In this document: positions 19,532 through 29,300 of the stretch, piece by piece
Numbering within the stretch: position 1 is the stretch's first letter
Layout: each line of letters starts with the position of its first letter
Position numbers and translations under genes: made by a program
Origin: Sphingobacteriia bacterium 28-36-52
GTDB lineage: Bacteria; Bacteroidota; Bacteroidia; Chitinophagales; Chitinophagaceae
Length of the DNA stretch: 64,000 nucleotides
NCBI GenBank assembly: GCA_002281575.1
Contig: NCGN01000003.1
Span: 1 to 64,000, forward strand
Direction of reading: 5' to 3'
The notes under the pieces: generated by a model
The model's database searches: none
Told to the model about the DNA's origin: nothing
The model's input: only the letters and a program-made list of their open reading frames with translations

Positions 19532-20656
19532 TTACTCTGCTTCATTCTTGAGCATCATTAACAAAGTGTAAGCACCTTTGGTTACAAAGTTGGCTGGGTC
19601 TTTTTGGGTTAATATGATCTCGGTAAAGCCATTTTCGGTTTCTCCTATATTTACTTCGGTTAGAAGATACTTTTGTTTGCCCACTTCTTTAAAAGCAAAG
19701 TGCTTCCCTTCAAATCTTACCACTGCATCGGCAGGCAAGGTAGTTGCCTTACGATTCTTCACTTTAATTTCTGCATTCATATAAGTGCCAGGAATTAACA
19801 CTTTATCATAGGTTTCAAAATGACAATGAACATCGGTATAGCCTTCCGCATTTAAGTCTTTCCCAATAAGCAACACTTCACAATCGTACTTTTTATCTGG
19901 ATTATTATTGGTGTAGGCAATAAGCGGTTGCCCAATAAAAAGTTTTGAAAGATCTTTCTCAAATATTTTTAAAGCCAAATGAATATCAGTAGGATTGACC
20001 AATTCAAACATGATTTCTGTTGGAGAAATATATTTACCAATATTCACATTTACTCTAGTTACATACCCATCAATTGGAGAATAAATATTGACACTCTTGC
20101 TAATATTATTCTCATTCAAGGTATTCGGATTAATACCTGCCAATTGTAATTTTTGTGCTAGAGCAGAAACTAAAATTTTCTGCGTCTTATAATCCGACTC
20201 AGACTGTTGCAACATTTTATCGCTGGTTGCTTGGCTTGCATTCAATTCTTTTTGTCGGGCAAACTCTTTCTCTAACATCACTTGTTTTACTTTAGCCATT
20301 AAAAAGTCTTGCTGCAATTGAATATACTGCTGGTCTTCCATCACTGCCACCACTTCTCCCTTGTTTACATGCATCCCTGGCAATAGCTTACTTGTTTTTA
20401 AATACCCGCCTAAAGGAACACTTATAGAAACCATATTTTGAGGAGGCACATCCACTTTCCCATTCACTTTCATTAAGGATGCCATTTCCAACTCTTGCAT
20501 TGGGCCAACTGCAATAGAAGCATTTTTTATTTGCGCATCAGATAAAACTAAAGTGTCTGCAGCTACTGTTGCTGCTACAGCGGCTTCTGGCTGATTTTTA
20601 TTGGAGCAAGCCATGAAAAACAAACCGCTGCATAAAATATATAAATAGGTTTTCAT
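19532..20656 (-). CDS. RND efflux periplasmic adaptor (CusB/CzcB-like membrane-fusion lipoprotein)
   Basis: This 374-residue protein links the inner-membrane RND pump to the outer-membrane channel. The lipobox is FMAC (Cys17). The order is beta-barrel/lipoyl halves (PLGGYLKTSKLLPGMHVNKGE at about 85-105 and YSPIDGYVTRVNVNIGKYI at about 195-215) around a coiled-coil hairpin rich in Gln/Lys (about 115-175). A beta-barrel and a membrane-proximal domain follow. It begins 5 bases after the pump gene. A close paralogue is encoded at 63009-64000, sharing VPPQNMVSISVPLGGYLK and DVHCHF-type segments. No Met-rich copper-binding N terminus is visible, so the metal is uncertain. Confidence 0.92.
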   Translation of the reverse strand: MKTYLYILCSGLFFMACSNKNQPEAAVAATVAADTLVLSDAQIKNASIAVGPMQELEMASLMKVNGKVDVPPQNMVSISVPLGGYLKTSKLLPGMHVNKGEVVAVMEDQQYIQLQQDFLMAKVKQVMLEKEFARQKELNASQATSDKMLQQSESDYKTQKILVSALAQKLQLAGINPNTLNENNISKSVNIYSPIDGYVTRVNVNIGKYISPTEIMFELVNPTDIHLALKIFEKDLSKLFIGQPLIAYTNNNPDKKYDCEVLLIGKDLNAEGYTDVHCHFETYDKVLIPGTYMNAEIKVKNRKATTLPADAVVRFEGKHFAFKEVGKQKYLLTEVNIGETENGFTEIILTQKDPANFVTKGAYTLLMMLKNEAE

Positions 20657-20661
20657 AATTC

Positions 20662-23600
20662 TTATTGTTGAATATAGTAGGTTAATTGTATAATGGATTC
20701 GTTTAAACTTCTCACTGCTTCTGTGTAATCATTTTTTACACTGGTTGCCTGATTAATTAATTGCACCCATTCTAAATAGTTGATTGATCCAGCTGATAAT
20801 TGCTTATTAGCTGTTTCAGTTATTAATTGAGCATTTTTCAATCCTGTCTTTTCTAAATATTGTACGGTTGCTAAATATTTAGAAAACTGTGCAATAGCTG
20901 TTTGGTATTCAGTTGTTAGCTTTTGCTTTACTTGTTCGTATTTTGACTCAGCCATTTTTTCGGATAATGCAGCACTATTTATTCGAGCTTTTTGCGCCTT
21001 AGTAAATAATGGAATTCCCATACCAACCTGAACCGAACTGAATCTTTTACCACTGTAAAAAATATTATCTGCCCCTACTCCTCTAATACTTCCATTCAAA
21101 ATTCCAACTGACAAATCCGGTAATAACTTACTCTTTTCTACTTCCGTATTTGCCATTGCAATTGATTGTTGTTGGAGCATACTCTGCAAAACAGGATGAT
21201 TCCGTAACAACGCAGTATCTAATAAAGAAGCAGGATTTAAGGGGCCTCTATTTGTTTCTGGCTGATAAGCGAACTTTGTATTTAATAACAACTGCAATTG
21301 CAATTGCATTATAGCAGCATCTTGATTGAGTTGCTGTACTTGTATTTTTATTTGACCCAATAAAGTTTCCGCACTGGTCTTTTCTAAAATATTGGATTCA
21401 CCAGTTTTTAATCGCAATGCTGCTTTTTGGTAAAATGCTGAATACAAACTATCCGCAAAAAGCAATAGCTCTTTTTTCTTTTGCAAGTACACCATATTGT
21501 AATACACTTGTTGAACCTGCTTTTTTAAAAGGGCTTCCTGAATGGCTATATTCAAAACACTATTTTTGAATTCTGCCTCTAATAAGGTACGTTCTCTTTT
21601 ATAAAATGTAGGAAAAGCAATGGATTGACTAATGCCCAATCTAGTATCGGTATAAATACTATTGATTTGTCCTATCTCACCAATAACTGAAGTTTTTGGC
21701 AAGTTGCCAGCAGTCCCAATAAGCATTTGCTGATACTGCATTTTTAACTGCTCATTTTTTACCAACAAATTATTCTTTAAAGCAGAGTCAACAGCAGCTT
21801 GCACAGAAATGGGTTGGGCGCTATATAATCGCACGCTATCGGTTTGCGCTATTGCAACAGATCCCACAAATAAACAACCCAACAATATTGCTACTCCCTT
21901 ATTAATCGGCAAACTGGCATTAAAGCCTTTTTCGAACATCATATATAATACGGGTAATACAAACAAGGTTAGAAAAGTTGCAATCATTAATCCCCCAATT
22001 ACTACTGTAGCTAAAGGTCGCTGAACTTCGGCACCGGCTCCATTACTCAAAGCCATTGGAAGAAATCCTAATGATGCCACAAAAGCGGTCATTAACACCG
22101 GTCTTAATCTTAAACTTGTACCAGTTAGTACAATGGTTCTTAAATTATCCATCCCATCACTTTTAAGTCTGTTAAATTCTGCAATGAGTACAATACCATT
22201 TAATACTGCCACACCAAATAAAGCAATGAAACCTACACCTGCACTAATGCTAAAAGGCATATCTCTTAATGCTAAGAAAAAGATTCCACCTATGGCAGAT
22301 AATGGAATGGCTGAATAAATGAGCAACCCATGTTTAATAGAATTAAACGCAAAATAGAGTAATAAAAATATGAGCAATAATGAAACAGGAACAGCAATCA
22401 TTAATCTGGCTTTTGCTGCATTTAAATTTTCAAAAGCCCCTCCATAAGTGATGTAATAACCTACAGGAAACTTTACTTGCTTTTCTATTTTTTGCTGCAA
22501 CTCTTTTACGATTGTTTCAACATCTCTACCCCTTACATTAAAGCCAATTACAATTCTTCGCTTAGCATCTTCTCTTTGAATTTGATTGGGACCATCTTTA
22601 ATTTCTACAGATGCCAATTGAGAAAGGGGTACTTGAATTCCTGAAGGGGTAGGTATTAATAATTGTTGAATGTCTTTCAAGTCTTTTTTCAAATCGCCTT
22701 TAATACGTACCACTAAATCAAACCGCTTTTCTCCTTCAAAAAGCAATCCGCTACTTTGACCCGCAAATGCTGCATTTACTACTTTGTTGATGTCTTGAAT
22801 ATTCAAATTGTATTGTGCAATGGTACTTCGATTGTATTCAATTAAAATTTGTGGCATACCAGTTACAGCTTCCACATAAATACTTTTAGCCCCTTCTACT
22901 GTACCAGCAATTTTACCAATACTTGAAGCATACGCTGCCAATGTATCTAAATTTTCTCCAAATATTTTACAGACTACATCTTGTCTGGCACCAGTCATTA
23001 ATTCATTGAATCGCATTTGCACTGGAAACTGGAAACCGGTAGTGATTCCTGGAACAGCAGACATAGTTGCTCCCATTTTATCTGCCAATTCATTAAAGGT
23101 TTTTGCAGAAGTCCATTCCTCCTTAGGTTTTAGTATAACCATTAAATCACTGGCTTCCATGGGCATTGGATCGGTAGGAACTTCTCCACTTCCAATTTTA
23201 GTTACAATTTTCTCTATTTCAGGATACTCTTTTAGCAAAAGAGACGCAGCTTTTTGTGTACTCTCTACGGTTGTAGTTAAGTTGCTGCCTGTTAATACCC
23301 TGGTGTCAATGGCAAAATCTCCTTCTTCTAATGCTGGTATAAATTCACCGCCCAGTCTACTCAAAATAAATAAAGCAACAATAAATAAACTAATTACAAA
23401 ACCCAGCACCATTTTAGGGAAGTGCAAAATAAATTCCAATGCTTTTTTATAATTGGCTTCTAGTTTTGCCATGATTCGATCGGACCAAGTAGGTTGATGA
23501 TCTATTTTTTTACTTAGAAATACCGCACTCATCATTGGGATATAAGTCAATGAAAGTATAAATGCACCCAATAATGCAAATGCTACCGTTTGCGCCATTG

Positions 23601-25035
23601 GCTTAAACATTTTACCTTCTATTCCTTGTAAAGTAAATATGGGCAAGTACACTACTAAAATGATGATTTGGCCAAACACTGCACTATTCATCATTTTGCT
23701 AGCAGAATGATTTACTTCCTTATCCATCTGGCCTTGTGTTAATCTGTTGACCACACTAAACTTCTTACTATGGCTTAATTGGTGCATCACAGCTTCTACT
23801 ATAATGACTGCACCATCTACAATCAAACCAAAATCGAGTGCGCCTAAACTCATTAGGTTACCGCTAACCCCAAATAAGTTCATCATGATAATGGCAAATA
23901 ACATAGCCAATGGAATAACCGATGCAACAATTAATCCTGCTCTTAAATTGCCCAAAAAAACCACCAATACAAATACCACAATTAATGCCCCTTCTAATAA
24001 ATTTTTTTCCACTGTACCAATGGCATTATTGACCATTTTAGTTCTATCTAAAAACGGTTCAATCACCACTCCCTTTGGTAAAGACTTTTGAATTTGAACT
24101 ATTCGTTCTTTTACTAGATTAATTACATCATTGCTATTGGCCCCCTTTAACATCATCACCACCGCTCCTGATACTTCTCCTTGGTCATTATACGTCATAG
24201 CACCATATCGAGTAGCGTGGCCAATCTTAACTTCTGCTACATCCCTTATAAACAAAGGGGTGCCTCCAGTTGTTTTTTTAATAGCAATATTTTGGATGTC
24301 TTCAATATTGGACAATAAACCCTCAGTTCTAATAAACAATACAGTAGGCCCTTTTTCAATATACGCTCCCCCCGTATTTTGGTTATTGGTTTCTAATGCA
24401 GTAAAAACATCAGCAATAGTAATATTATAACTCAATAGTTTTGAGGGGTCTACTTCAACAGAATACTGTTTTAACTTACCACCAAAACTACTCACTTCAG
24501 CTACTCCTTTTACTCCTAATAATTGCCTTCGTACAATCCAATCTTGCATGGTTCGTAGCTCTGTAACATCATATTGGTTTTCGTAACCTTTTTCGGGTCT
24601 TATTACATATTGATATATTTCTCCTAATCCAGTTGAAACAGGTCCTAATTGTGGTGTTCCAATACCAGCAGGAATTTGTGACTGCACTTGTAACAATCGT
24701 TCAGCCACTTGTTGTCTTGCCCAATAAATATCGGTTTCATCATTGAACACAATGGTAACCAACGACAATCCAAATCTGGAAAAACTCCTTATTTCTAATA
24801 ACCCAGAAATATTATTATTCGCTTGTTCAATAGGAAAAGTTACCAAACGCTCTATATCTGTTGCACCAAAGGAAGGCGCTACAGTAATAACTTGAACTTG
24901 GTTATTAGTAATATCAGGAACAGCATCAATGGGGAGTTTAGTTAAATTATAGGTTCCATAACCTATTAGGGCAATTACAAATAGCCCAATAATGAGTTTA
25001 TTCCTTACGGAAAACTCAATAATTTTTGTCAGCAT
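20662..25035 (-). CDS. CusA/CzcA-type heavy-metal RND pump fused to a TolC-family outer-membrane channel
   Basis: This is a 1457-residue fusion. Residues 1-1035 form a complete heavy-metal RND permease: 12 membrane segments, two large periplasmic loops, and the metal-RND features VDGAVIIVEAV and GVAVLNGIVLIAEFNRL. Residues 1045-1064 are a hydrophobic segment ending VAIAQTDS that looks like a Sec signal peptide with cleavage before Gln1064. Residues 1070-1457 form a TolC/CusC-like outer-membrane factor with paired long helices. Pump and channel are normally separate proteins; such fusions are known in Bacteroidota metal-efflux loci. Export of divalent or monovalent metal cations is inferred from the family. 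Confidence 0.93.
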   Translation of the reverse strand: MLTKIIEFSVRNKLIIGLFVIALIGYGTYNLTKLPIDAVPDITNNQVQVITVAPSFGATDIERLVTFPIEQANNNISGLLEIRSFSRFGLSLVTIVFNDETDIYWARQQVAERLLQVQSQIPAGIGTPQLGPVSTGLGEIYQYVIRPEKGYENQYDVTELRTMQDWIVRRQLLGVKGVAEVSSFGGKLKQYSVEVDPSKLLSYNITIADVFTALETNNQNTGGAYIEKGPTVLFIRTEGLLSNIEDIQNIAIKKTTGGTPLFIRDVAEVKIGHATRYGAMTYNDQGEVSGAVVMMLKGANSNDVINLVKERIVQIQKSLPKGVVIEPFLDRTKMVNNAIGTVEKNLLEGALIVVFVLVVFLGNLRAGLIVASVIPLAMLFAIIMMNLFGVSGNLMSLGALDFGLIVDGAVIIVEAVMHQLSHSKKFSVVNRLTQGQMDKEVNHSASKMMNSAVFGQIIILVVYLPIFTLQGIEGKMFKPMAQTVAFALLGAFILSLTYIPMMSAVFLSKKIDHQPTWSDRIMAKLEANYKKALEFILHFPKMVLGFVISLFIVALFILSRLGGEFIPALEEGDFAIDTRVLTGSNLTTTVESTQKAASLLLKEYPEIEKIVTKIGSGEVPTDPMPMEASDLMVILKPKEEWTSAKTFNELADKMGATMSAVPGITTGFQFPVQMRFNELMTGARQDVVCKIFGENLDTLAAYASSIGKIAGTVEGAKSIYVEAVTGMPQILIEYNRSTIAQYNLNIQDINKVVNAAFAGQSSGLLFEGEKRFDLVVRIKGDLKKDLKDIQQLLIPTPSGIQVPLSQLASVEIKDGPNQIQREDAKRRIVIGFNVRGRDVETIVKELQQKIEKQVKFPVGYYITYGGAFENLNAAKARLMIAVPVSLLLIFLLLYFAFNSIKHGLLIYSAIPLSAIGGIFFLALRDMPFSISAGVGFIALFGVAVLNGIVLIAEFNRLKSDGMDNLRTIVLTGTSLRLRPVLMTAFVASLGFLPMALSNGAGAEVQRPLATVVIGGLMIATFLTLFVLPVLYMMFEKGFNASLPINKGVAILLGCLFVGSVAIAQTDSVRLYSAQPISVQAAVDSALKNNLLVKNEQLKMQYQQMLIGTAGNLPKTSVIGEIGQINSIYTDTRLGISQSIAFPTFYKRERTLLEAEFKNSVLNIAIQEALLKKQVQQVYYNMVYLQKKKELLLFADSLYSAFYQKAALRLKTGESNILEKTSAETLLGQIKIQVQQLNQDAAIMQLQLQLLLNTKFAYQPETNRGPLNPASLLDTALLRNHPVLQSMLQQQSIAMANTEVEKSKLLPDLSVGILNGSIRGVGADNIFYSGKRFSSVQVGMGIPLFTKAQKARINSAALSEKMAESKYEQVKQKLTTEYQTAIAQFSKYLATVQYLEKTGLKNAQLITETANKQLSAGSINYLEWVQLINQATSVKNDYTEAVRSLNESIIQLTYYIQQ

Positions 25036-25108
25036 TTTAGTTGAAATTAATTATAAGTTGAATGGGACTGCCGCTTGTGCAAGACCCTAATTCTTAATCG
25101 GCGTTAAA

Positions 25109-25495
25109 CTATGCCATTTTGGGAGGCTGCCAGATATTTACTTGATACCCGGAAAAAATAAATGCAGGTTGATACAAAGACCAATTAATATGGATGTCCT
25201 GATCTGGATATTGAATATCAATTTGTGCATTCAAAGGAACAAAGGGAGTGGCTGATGTTGAAAAAAATTCCCCTGCAGTCTTAAAAGGGAGTTGCATATC
25301 CCTTTCATAATCCTTGTCTTTTACATTTCCTTGCATGTAATGGATTTGTAAAAAATCAATGGCTGAAATTTGTGGATCTTCTTGTTGGTGTTCAATAAAA
25401 TGTTGAAATACCACTGGAATTTTTAATAATTCATGTGCTTCAGTAGTAGAACACAGGTATATACTTAAAAATAATATGGCTATTCTTTTTCTCAA
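25109..25495 (-). CDS. Small exported protein of unknown function in the RND operon
   Basis: The protein has 128 residues with a signal peptide (MRKRIAILFLSIYLCSTTEA) and a mature part starting HELLKIPVVFQHFIEHQQED. I do not recognise a named family. Its position, 21 bases after the NIPSNAP gene and 73 before the RND pump, suggests it belongs to the efflux operon. Two nearby histidines at the mature N terminus (HFIEH) could bind metal; this is speculative. No ATG is available before the signal peptide, so TTG at 25495 must be the start. Confidence 0.6.
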   Translation of the reverse strand: MRKRIAILFLSIYLCSTTEAHELLKIPVVFQHFIEHQQEDPQISAIDFLQIHYMQGNVKDKDYERDMQLPFKTAGEFFSTSATPFVPLNAQIDIQYPDQDIHINWSLYQPAFIFSGYQVNIWQPPKMA

Positions 25496-25516
25496 CGAGG
25501 TAAAGATACAACAAAT

Positions 25517-26251
25517 TTAATAATCAGAATATGGGGCCGAACGCATGAGCTGACTATGTAAGGCCGACATATTGTTTTGATAAAAAGGCATTGCAACCAG
25601 TTTTTTCCATGTAGGAGATTCTGCAAATGCCTTCCAATGTTGATTTCTGCTTTCAATATTATCAAAACTGGTTATATACATCAAATTGGGCATTTTAGAA
25701 CCGAACAATACGTCTGCATAAAATACCGCATTGAATTGAAGCTCATTGAACAAAGTAATTTCTCCACCTTCATTAAACATATGAACTTTATTTAGGTATT
25801 TTTCTTCAGTTGGGCTTTCGTAATTCCTTAGCTCATAAATTCTTTCACCCTTTTTTGATGCGTCGTTAGGTACTTTCATTAATGGCATATCCTTGAATGC
25901 ACGCAACAAAATTTGCTCATATCTTTTGTAAAGTGGATCATTAAAACTAGTCTCCTCTTTTAAATTCCATTGAATAGGTTCAATTAATTTGTTCAAACTA
26001 GCCGAGTTAATTAAGAGTATAAGTTGCTTATCATTCGCAGTATCATTGGTGATTGGCTTAAATACACCAACCTGTTTAAAACCTTTCAAATGCAAAGCAG
26101 GAATAAATTGATTAGTAAGAAAATCATCCAGCTTTTTTTCTTGTGCAGTTGTAGAAAAATGATAAACAATTAGTTTATAATATTCCATTGAAGGTGCCGC
26201 ATATAAACTGCTTACAATGAATATAGATAATGCGAATAATGTCTTTTTCAT
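25517..26251 (-). CDS. NIPSNAP-family exported protein
   Basis: From the ATG at 26251 the protein has 244 residues with a signal peptide (MKKTLFALSIFIVSSLYAAP). It has two dimeric alpha/beta-barrel (ferredoxin-like) halves. The first is YYKLIVYHFSTTAQEKKLDDF; the second carries the NIPSNAP signature RIYELRNYESPTEEKYLNKV and ends NQHWKAFAESPTWKKL. An upstream in-frame extension of 14 residues is unlikely. It appears to be the first gene of the minus-strand efflux operon and is divergent from the PAS kinase. Function is unknown in bacteria. Confidence 0.82.
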   Translation of the reverse strand: MKKTLFALSIFIVSSLYAAPSMEYYKLIVYHFSTTAQEKKLDDFLTNQFIPALHLKGFKQVGVFKPITNDTANDKQLILLINSASLNKLIEPIQWNLKEETSFNDPLYKRYEQILLRAFKDMPLMKVPNDASKKGERIYELRNYESPTEEKYLNKVHMFNEGGEITLFNELQFNAVFYADVLFGSKMPNLMYITSFDNIESRNQHWKAFAESPTWKKLVAMPFYQNNMSALHSQLMRSAPYSDY

Positions 26252-26324
26252 TTGTTGATATTTTTGTGTAAATTTAATAAGCTGCCTTGGCAATCAGCAA
26301 ATTTAGCCCCCAATTGCTATATCC
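26252..26324. promoter_or_regulatory. Divergent promoter region between NIPSNAP/efflux operon and PAS-kinase operon
   Basis: The 73-base gap holds a TAnnTTTG -7 box for each direction: TATTTTTG at 26259-26266 on the plus strand (kinase side) and TAAATTTG at 26298-26305 on the minus strand (NIPSNAP side). Neither has a convincing -33 TTTG at 19-21 bases, so the assignment is tentative. Confidence 0.35.
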
Positions 26325-29300
26325 ATGCCTACAAAGAAAAACAAAGAATTGCTTTCAGTAGCAGAGTCTATTGCCCACTTTGGCACATATGAGTTTGACT
26401 TGAGCAATCAAACCCTTATATGTTCTAGTGGAATCTATGCCATATTTGAATGGTCTTTGGATGAGCCGATACCATCCTTACCATCAATCAAAGAACAAAT
26501 ACACCCTGAAGATCGAAATCATATAGAGTCAGCACTCCTTTCTACCATAGAATTAGGCCGAGATCTTAATATAGAATTAAGGTTACTTATCAATCAAAAA
26601 AACCTGCACCATATTAATTTAGTTGCCTCCATTAAGAAAGATAGCAATGGTAACCATATTGCCATTATTGGAGTAATTCAGGACATAACAGATGTGAAAT
26701 TAAAAGAAGAGGAACTAGTTTCTACACAAAATAGACTTCACAAAATATTAGACTCTTCGCCAGACATAATTTGCACTTTAGACGAAGATGGTTTTTTTAA
26801 AACAGTTAGCTCTGCTTGTTTTAGTATTCTTGGATACTTGCCGGAGGAAATGATTGACAAGCATTATAATCATTTTGTTCACAAAGAAGATTTTTTTGCC
26901 TCCCAACAAGCATTCTTACGCTTTATGAAAGGCTTTACAATTACAAATTTTGAAAACAGATATATTACTAAAACAGGTGAGATTATCCCAATAATTTGGA
27001 GTGCACATTGGGACAATGAAGAAAAAAGAATGTATTGCGTAGCCAGAGATGCTACTGAAATAAAAAAGCAAGAAGAGCTATTAGTTAAAAATGAAAAGCG
27101 GTACAGAGCTTTGGTAAACAACGCATCTGATGCTATATTGATCTTAAATAAAGATGGGCATCCATTTTACAGCTCACCTTCCATCTATAAAGTAACTGGC
27201 TATACAGAAGAAGAAGTAATCACACTTCAATTACTTGACTTAATTCACAAAGAGGACTTAAAAACATTATTGCATCAATACCTACTTGCAGAACAAAAAA
27301 TGGGAGAGACAGTATCTGCAGACCCCATTCGCTTTAAAAATGCCAATGAAGATTGGATTGTTATTGAATTAACCATTACCAACTTATTGAATGACCCTTT
27401 TATTGAAGGAATGGTGATCAATTTTAGAGATGTAACAAGTAGAGAGAAAGCATTGTCCGAATTAAAGCTAATGGAATCGGTAGTCACCAATACCAGTGAT
27501 GCCATCATTATTACTGAGGCTGAGCCATTTGAACATCCAGGCCCTAAAATTGTATTTGTGAACGAAGCATTTTGCAATATGACTGGTTATGCAAAGGAAG
27601 AAGTCATAGGAAAAACACCCAGAATATTACAAGGACCGAAAACAGACAAAGAAGCAGTTAAAAATATGAGTCAAGCCATTAAAAAATGGCAAAAACATGA
27701 AACTACCCTATTAAATTATAAAAAAAACGGGGATGAATTTTGGATCAATTTTACCATCAGCCCAATTGCCGATGAGAAGGGATGGTTTACCCATTGGATT
27801 GCTATAGAAAGAGATGTTACTGAAAATAAAATAGCTGATTTAGAAAAGACGCTATTAGCAGAAATTAATCAATTGTTTTTACGTCATAATAATTTGACGG
27901 AATTACTTAATAAAATTGTTAGGAAAATTTTAGACACTGAAGATTTTTGCATGGGAGAAATCTGGTTGTTGAGCGCAAGCAAAAAAACATTGAGTTTAAC
28001 TGCATCTGCATTCAATAATGAAAATATGAGACTGTTTTTTGAAGAATCTATTCATATCAATCATATTAGTGTAAATGAGGGGCTACCAGGTATTGCTTGG
28101 GAAGATAAAAAAATTATTTACTGGGATAATTTAAGCGAGAATCAACATTTTATGCGCAGAGAATTTGCATTAAAATATGGGTTAGCGTCTATGTATACCA
28201 TACCATTGATAAATGGAGAACAGGTTATTGGCGTTTTGTGTTTAGGCGAACCGAAACATCATAAAGCCAAATCTGTTTCAAAAAATCTATTTACCCAATT
28301 AAGCCACCAACTTGCAGCAGAAATAATCAGGAAACAATTAGAGATTCAATTAAATAATATTTTTAATTCTTCTTTAGACTTAATTATCATCGCAGGACTA
28401 GACGGTTTTGTAAAAAAAGCCAACCCAGCTGCAAAACAAATTTTAGAATACGAGGCTGCTGAAATAGTCAATTTACCCTTTACGCATTTTATACATCCAG
28501 CTGATGAAGCAATCACTATACATGAGGCTGAAAAACTAGCTAAAGGAGAAATCATTCCCTATTTTGAAAATAGACTCATTACTAAAAATGGAAACATAAA
28601 ATGGATTGCTTGGACATTTACCCCTTCAAAGGAAGATAATTTGATTTATGGTATGGGAAAAGATATTACCGAAAAGAAAAACTTGGAGGAAATATTAACG
28701 AAGTCGAATAAACTCGCAAGAATTGGAAGTTGGGAAATCAATATCAATAAAGGGACTGTTTATTGGTCGGATATAACCAAAGAGATAAGAGAAGTAGAGC
28801 CTGATTTTGTTCCTACATTAGAAGCAGGTATATCCAAATTCAAAGAAGGCTTTCATAGAAATACCATTCAAAAAAGAGTGGAAGAATGTATTACAAACGG
28901 AACACCTTGGGATGAAGAATTGCTTATTGAAACCTTTAAAGGAAATTGGAAATGGGTAAGAAGTATTGGAGAAGGTGAATTTTTAAATGGCAAGTGTATT
29001 CGAGTTTATGGCAGTTTCCAAGACATAAACGATAAAAAGAAAGTACAGCAGGATATAATTGAAAGCAACGAACGTTTCAATTTGGTGGCAAAAGCTACCA
29101 ACGATTTAATATGGGACTGGGATATTATTTCAGGAGAAACCCTTAGACTCGGCAAATCATTTTTTGAAAATTTAGGCTACCCACAAAATTTTACCAATAG
29201 CAATAAACTATTGTGGCTTGAATTGATTCATCCTGATGATTTAGATCGGGTAGAAAATAGAAGAAATCAGGTTTTTGATGACCTAAACCAAAACTACTGG

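Noticed and set aside
27475..27830. Blue-light LOV photoreceptor domain
   Set aside because: The reactive Cys of the LOV core is Pro, so a classical photocycle is impossible.
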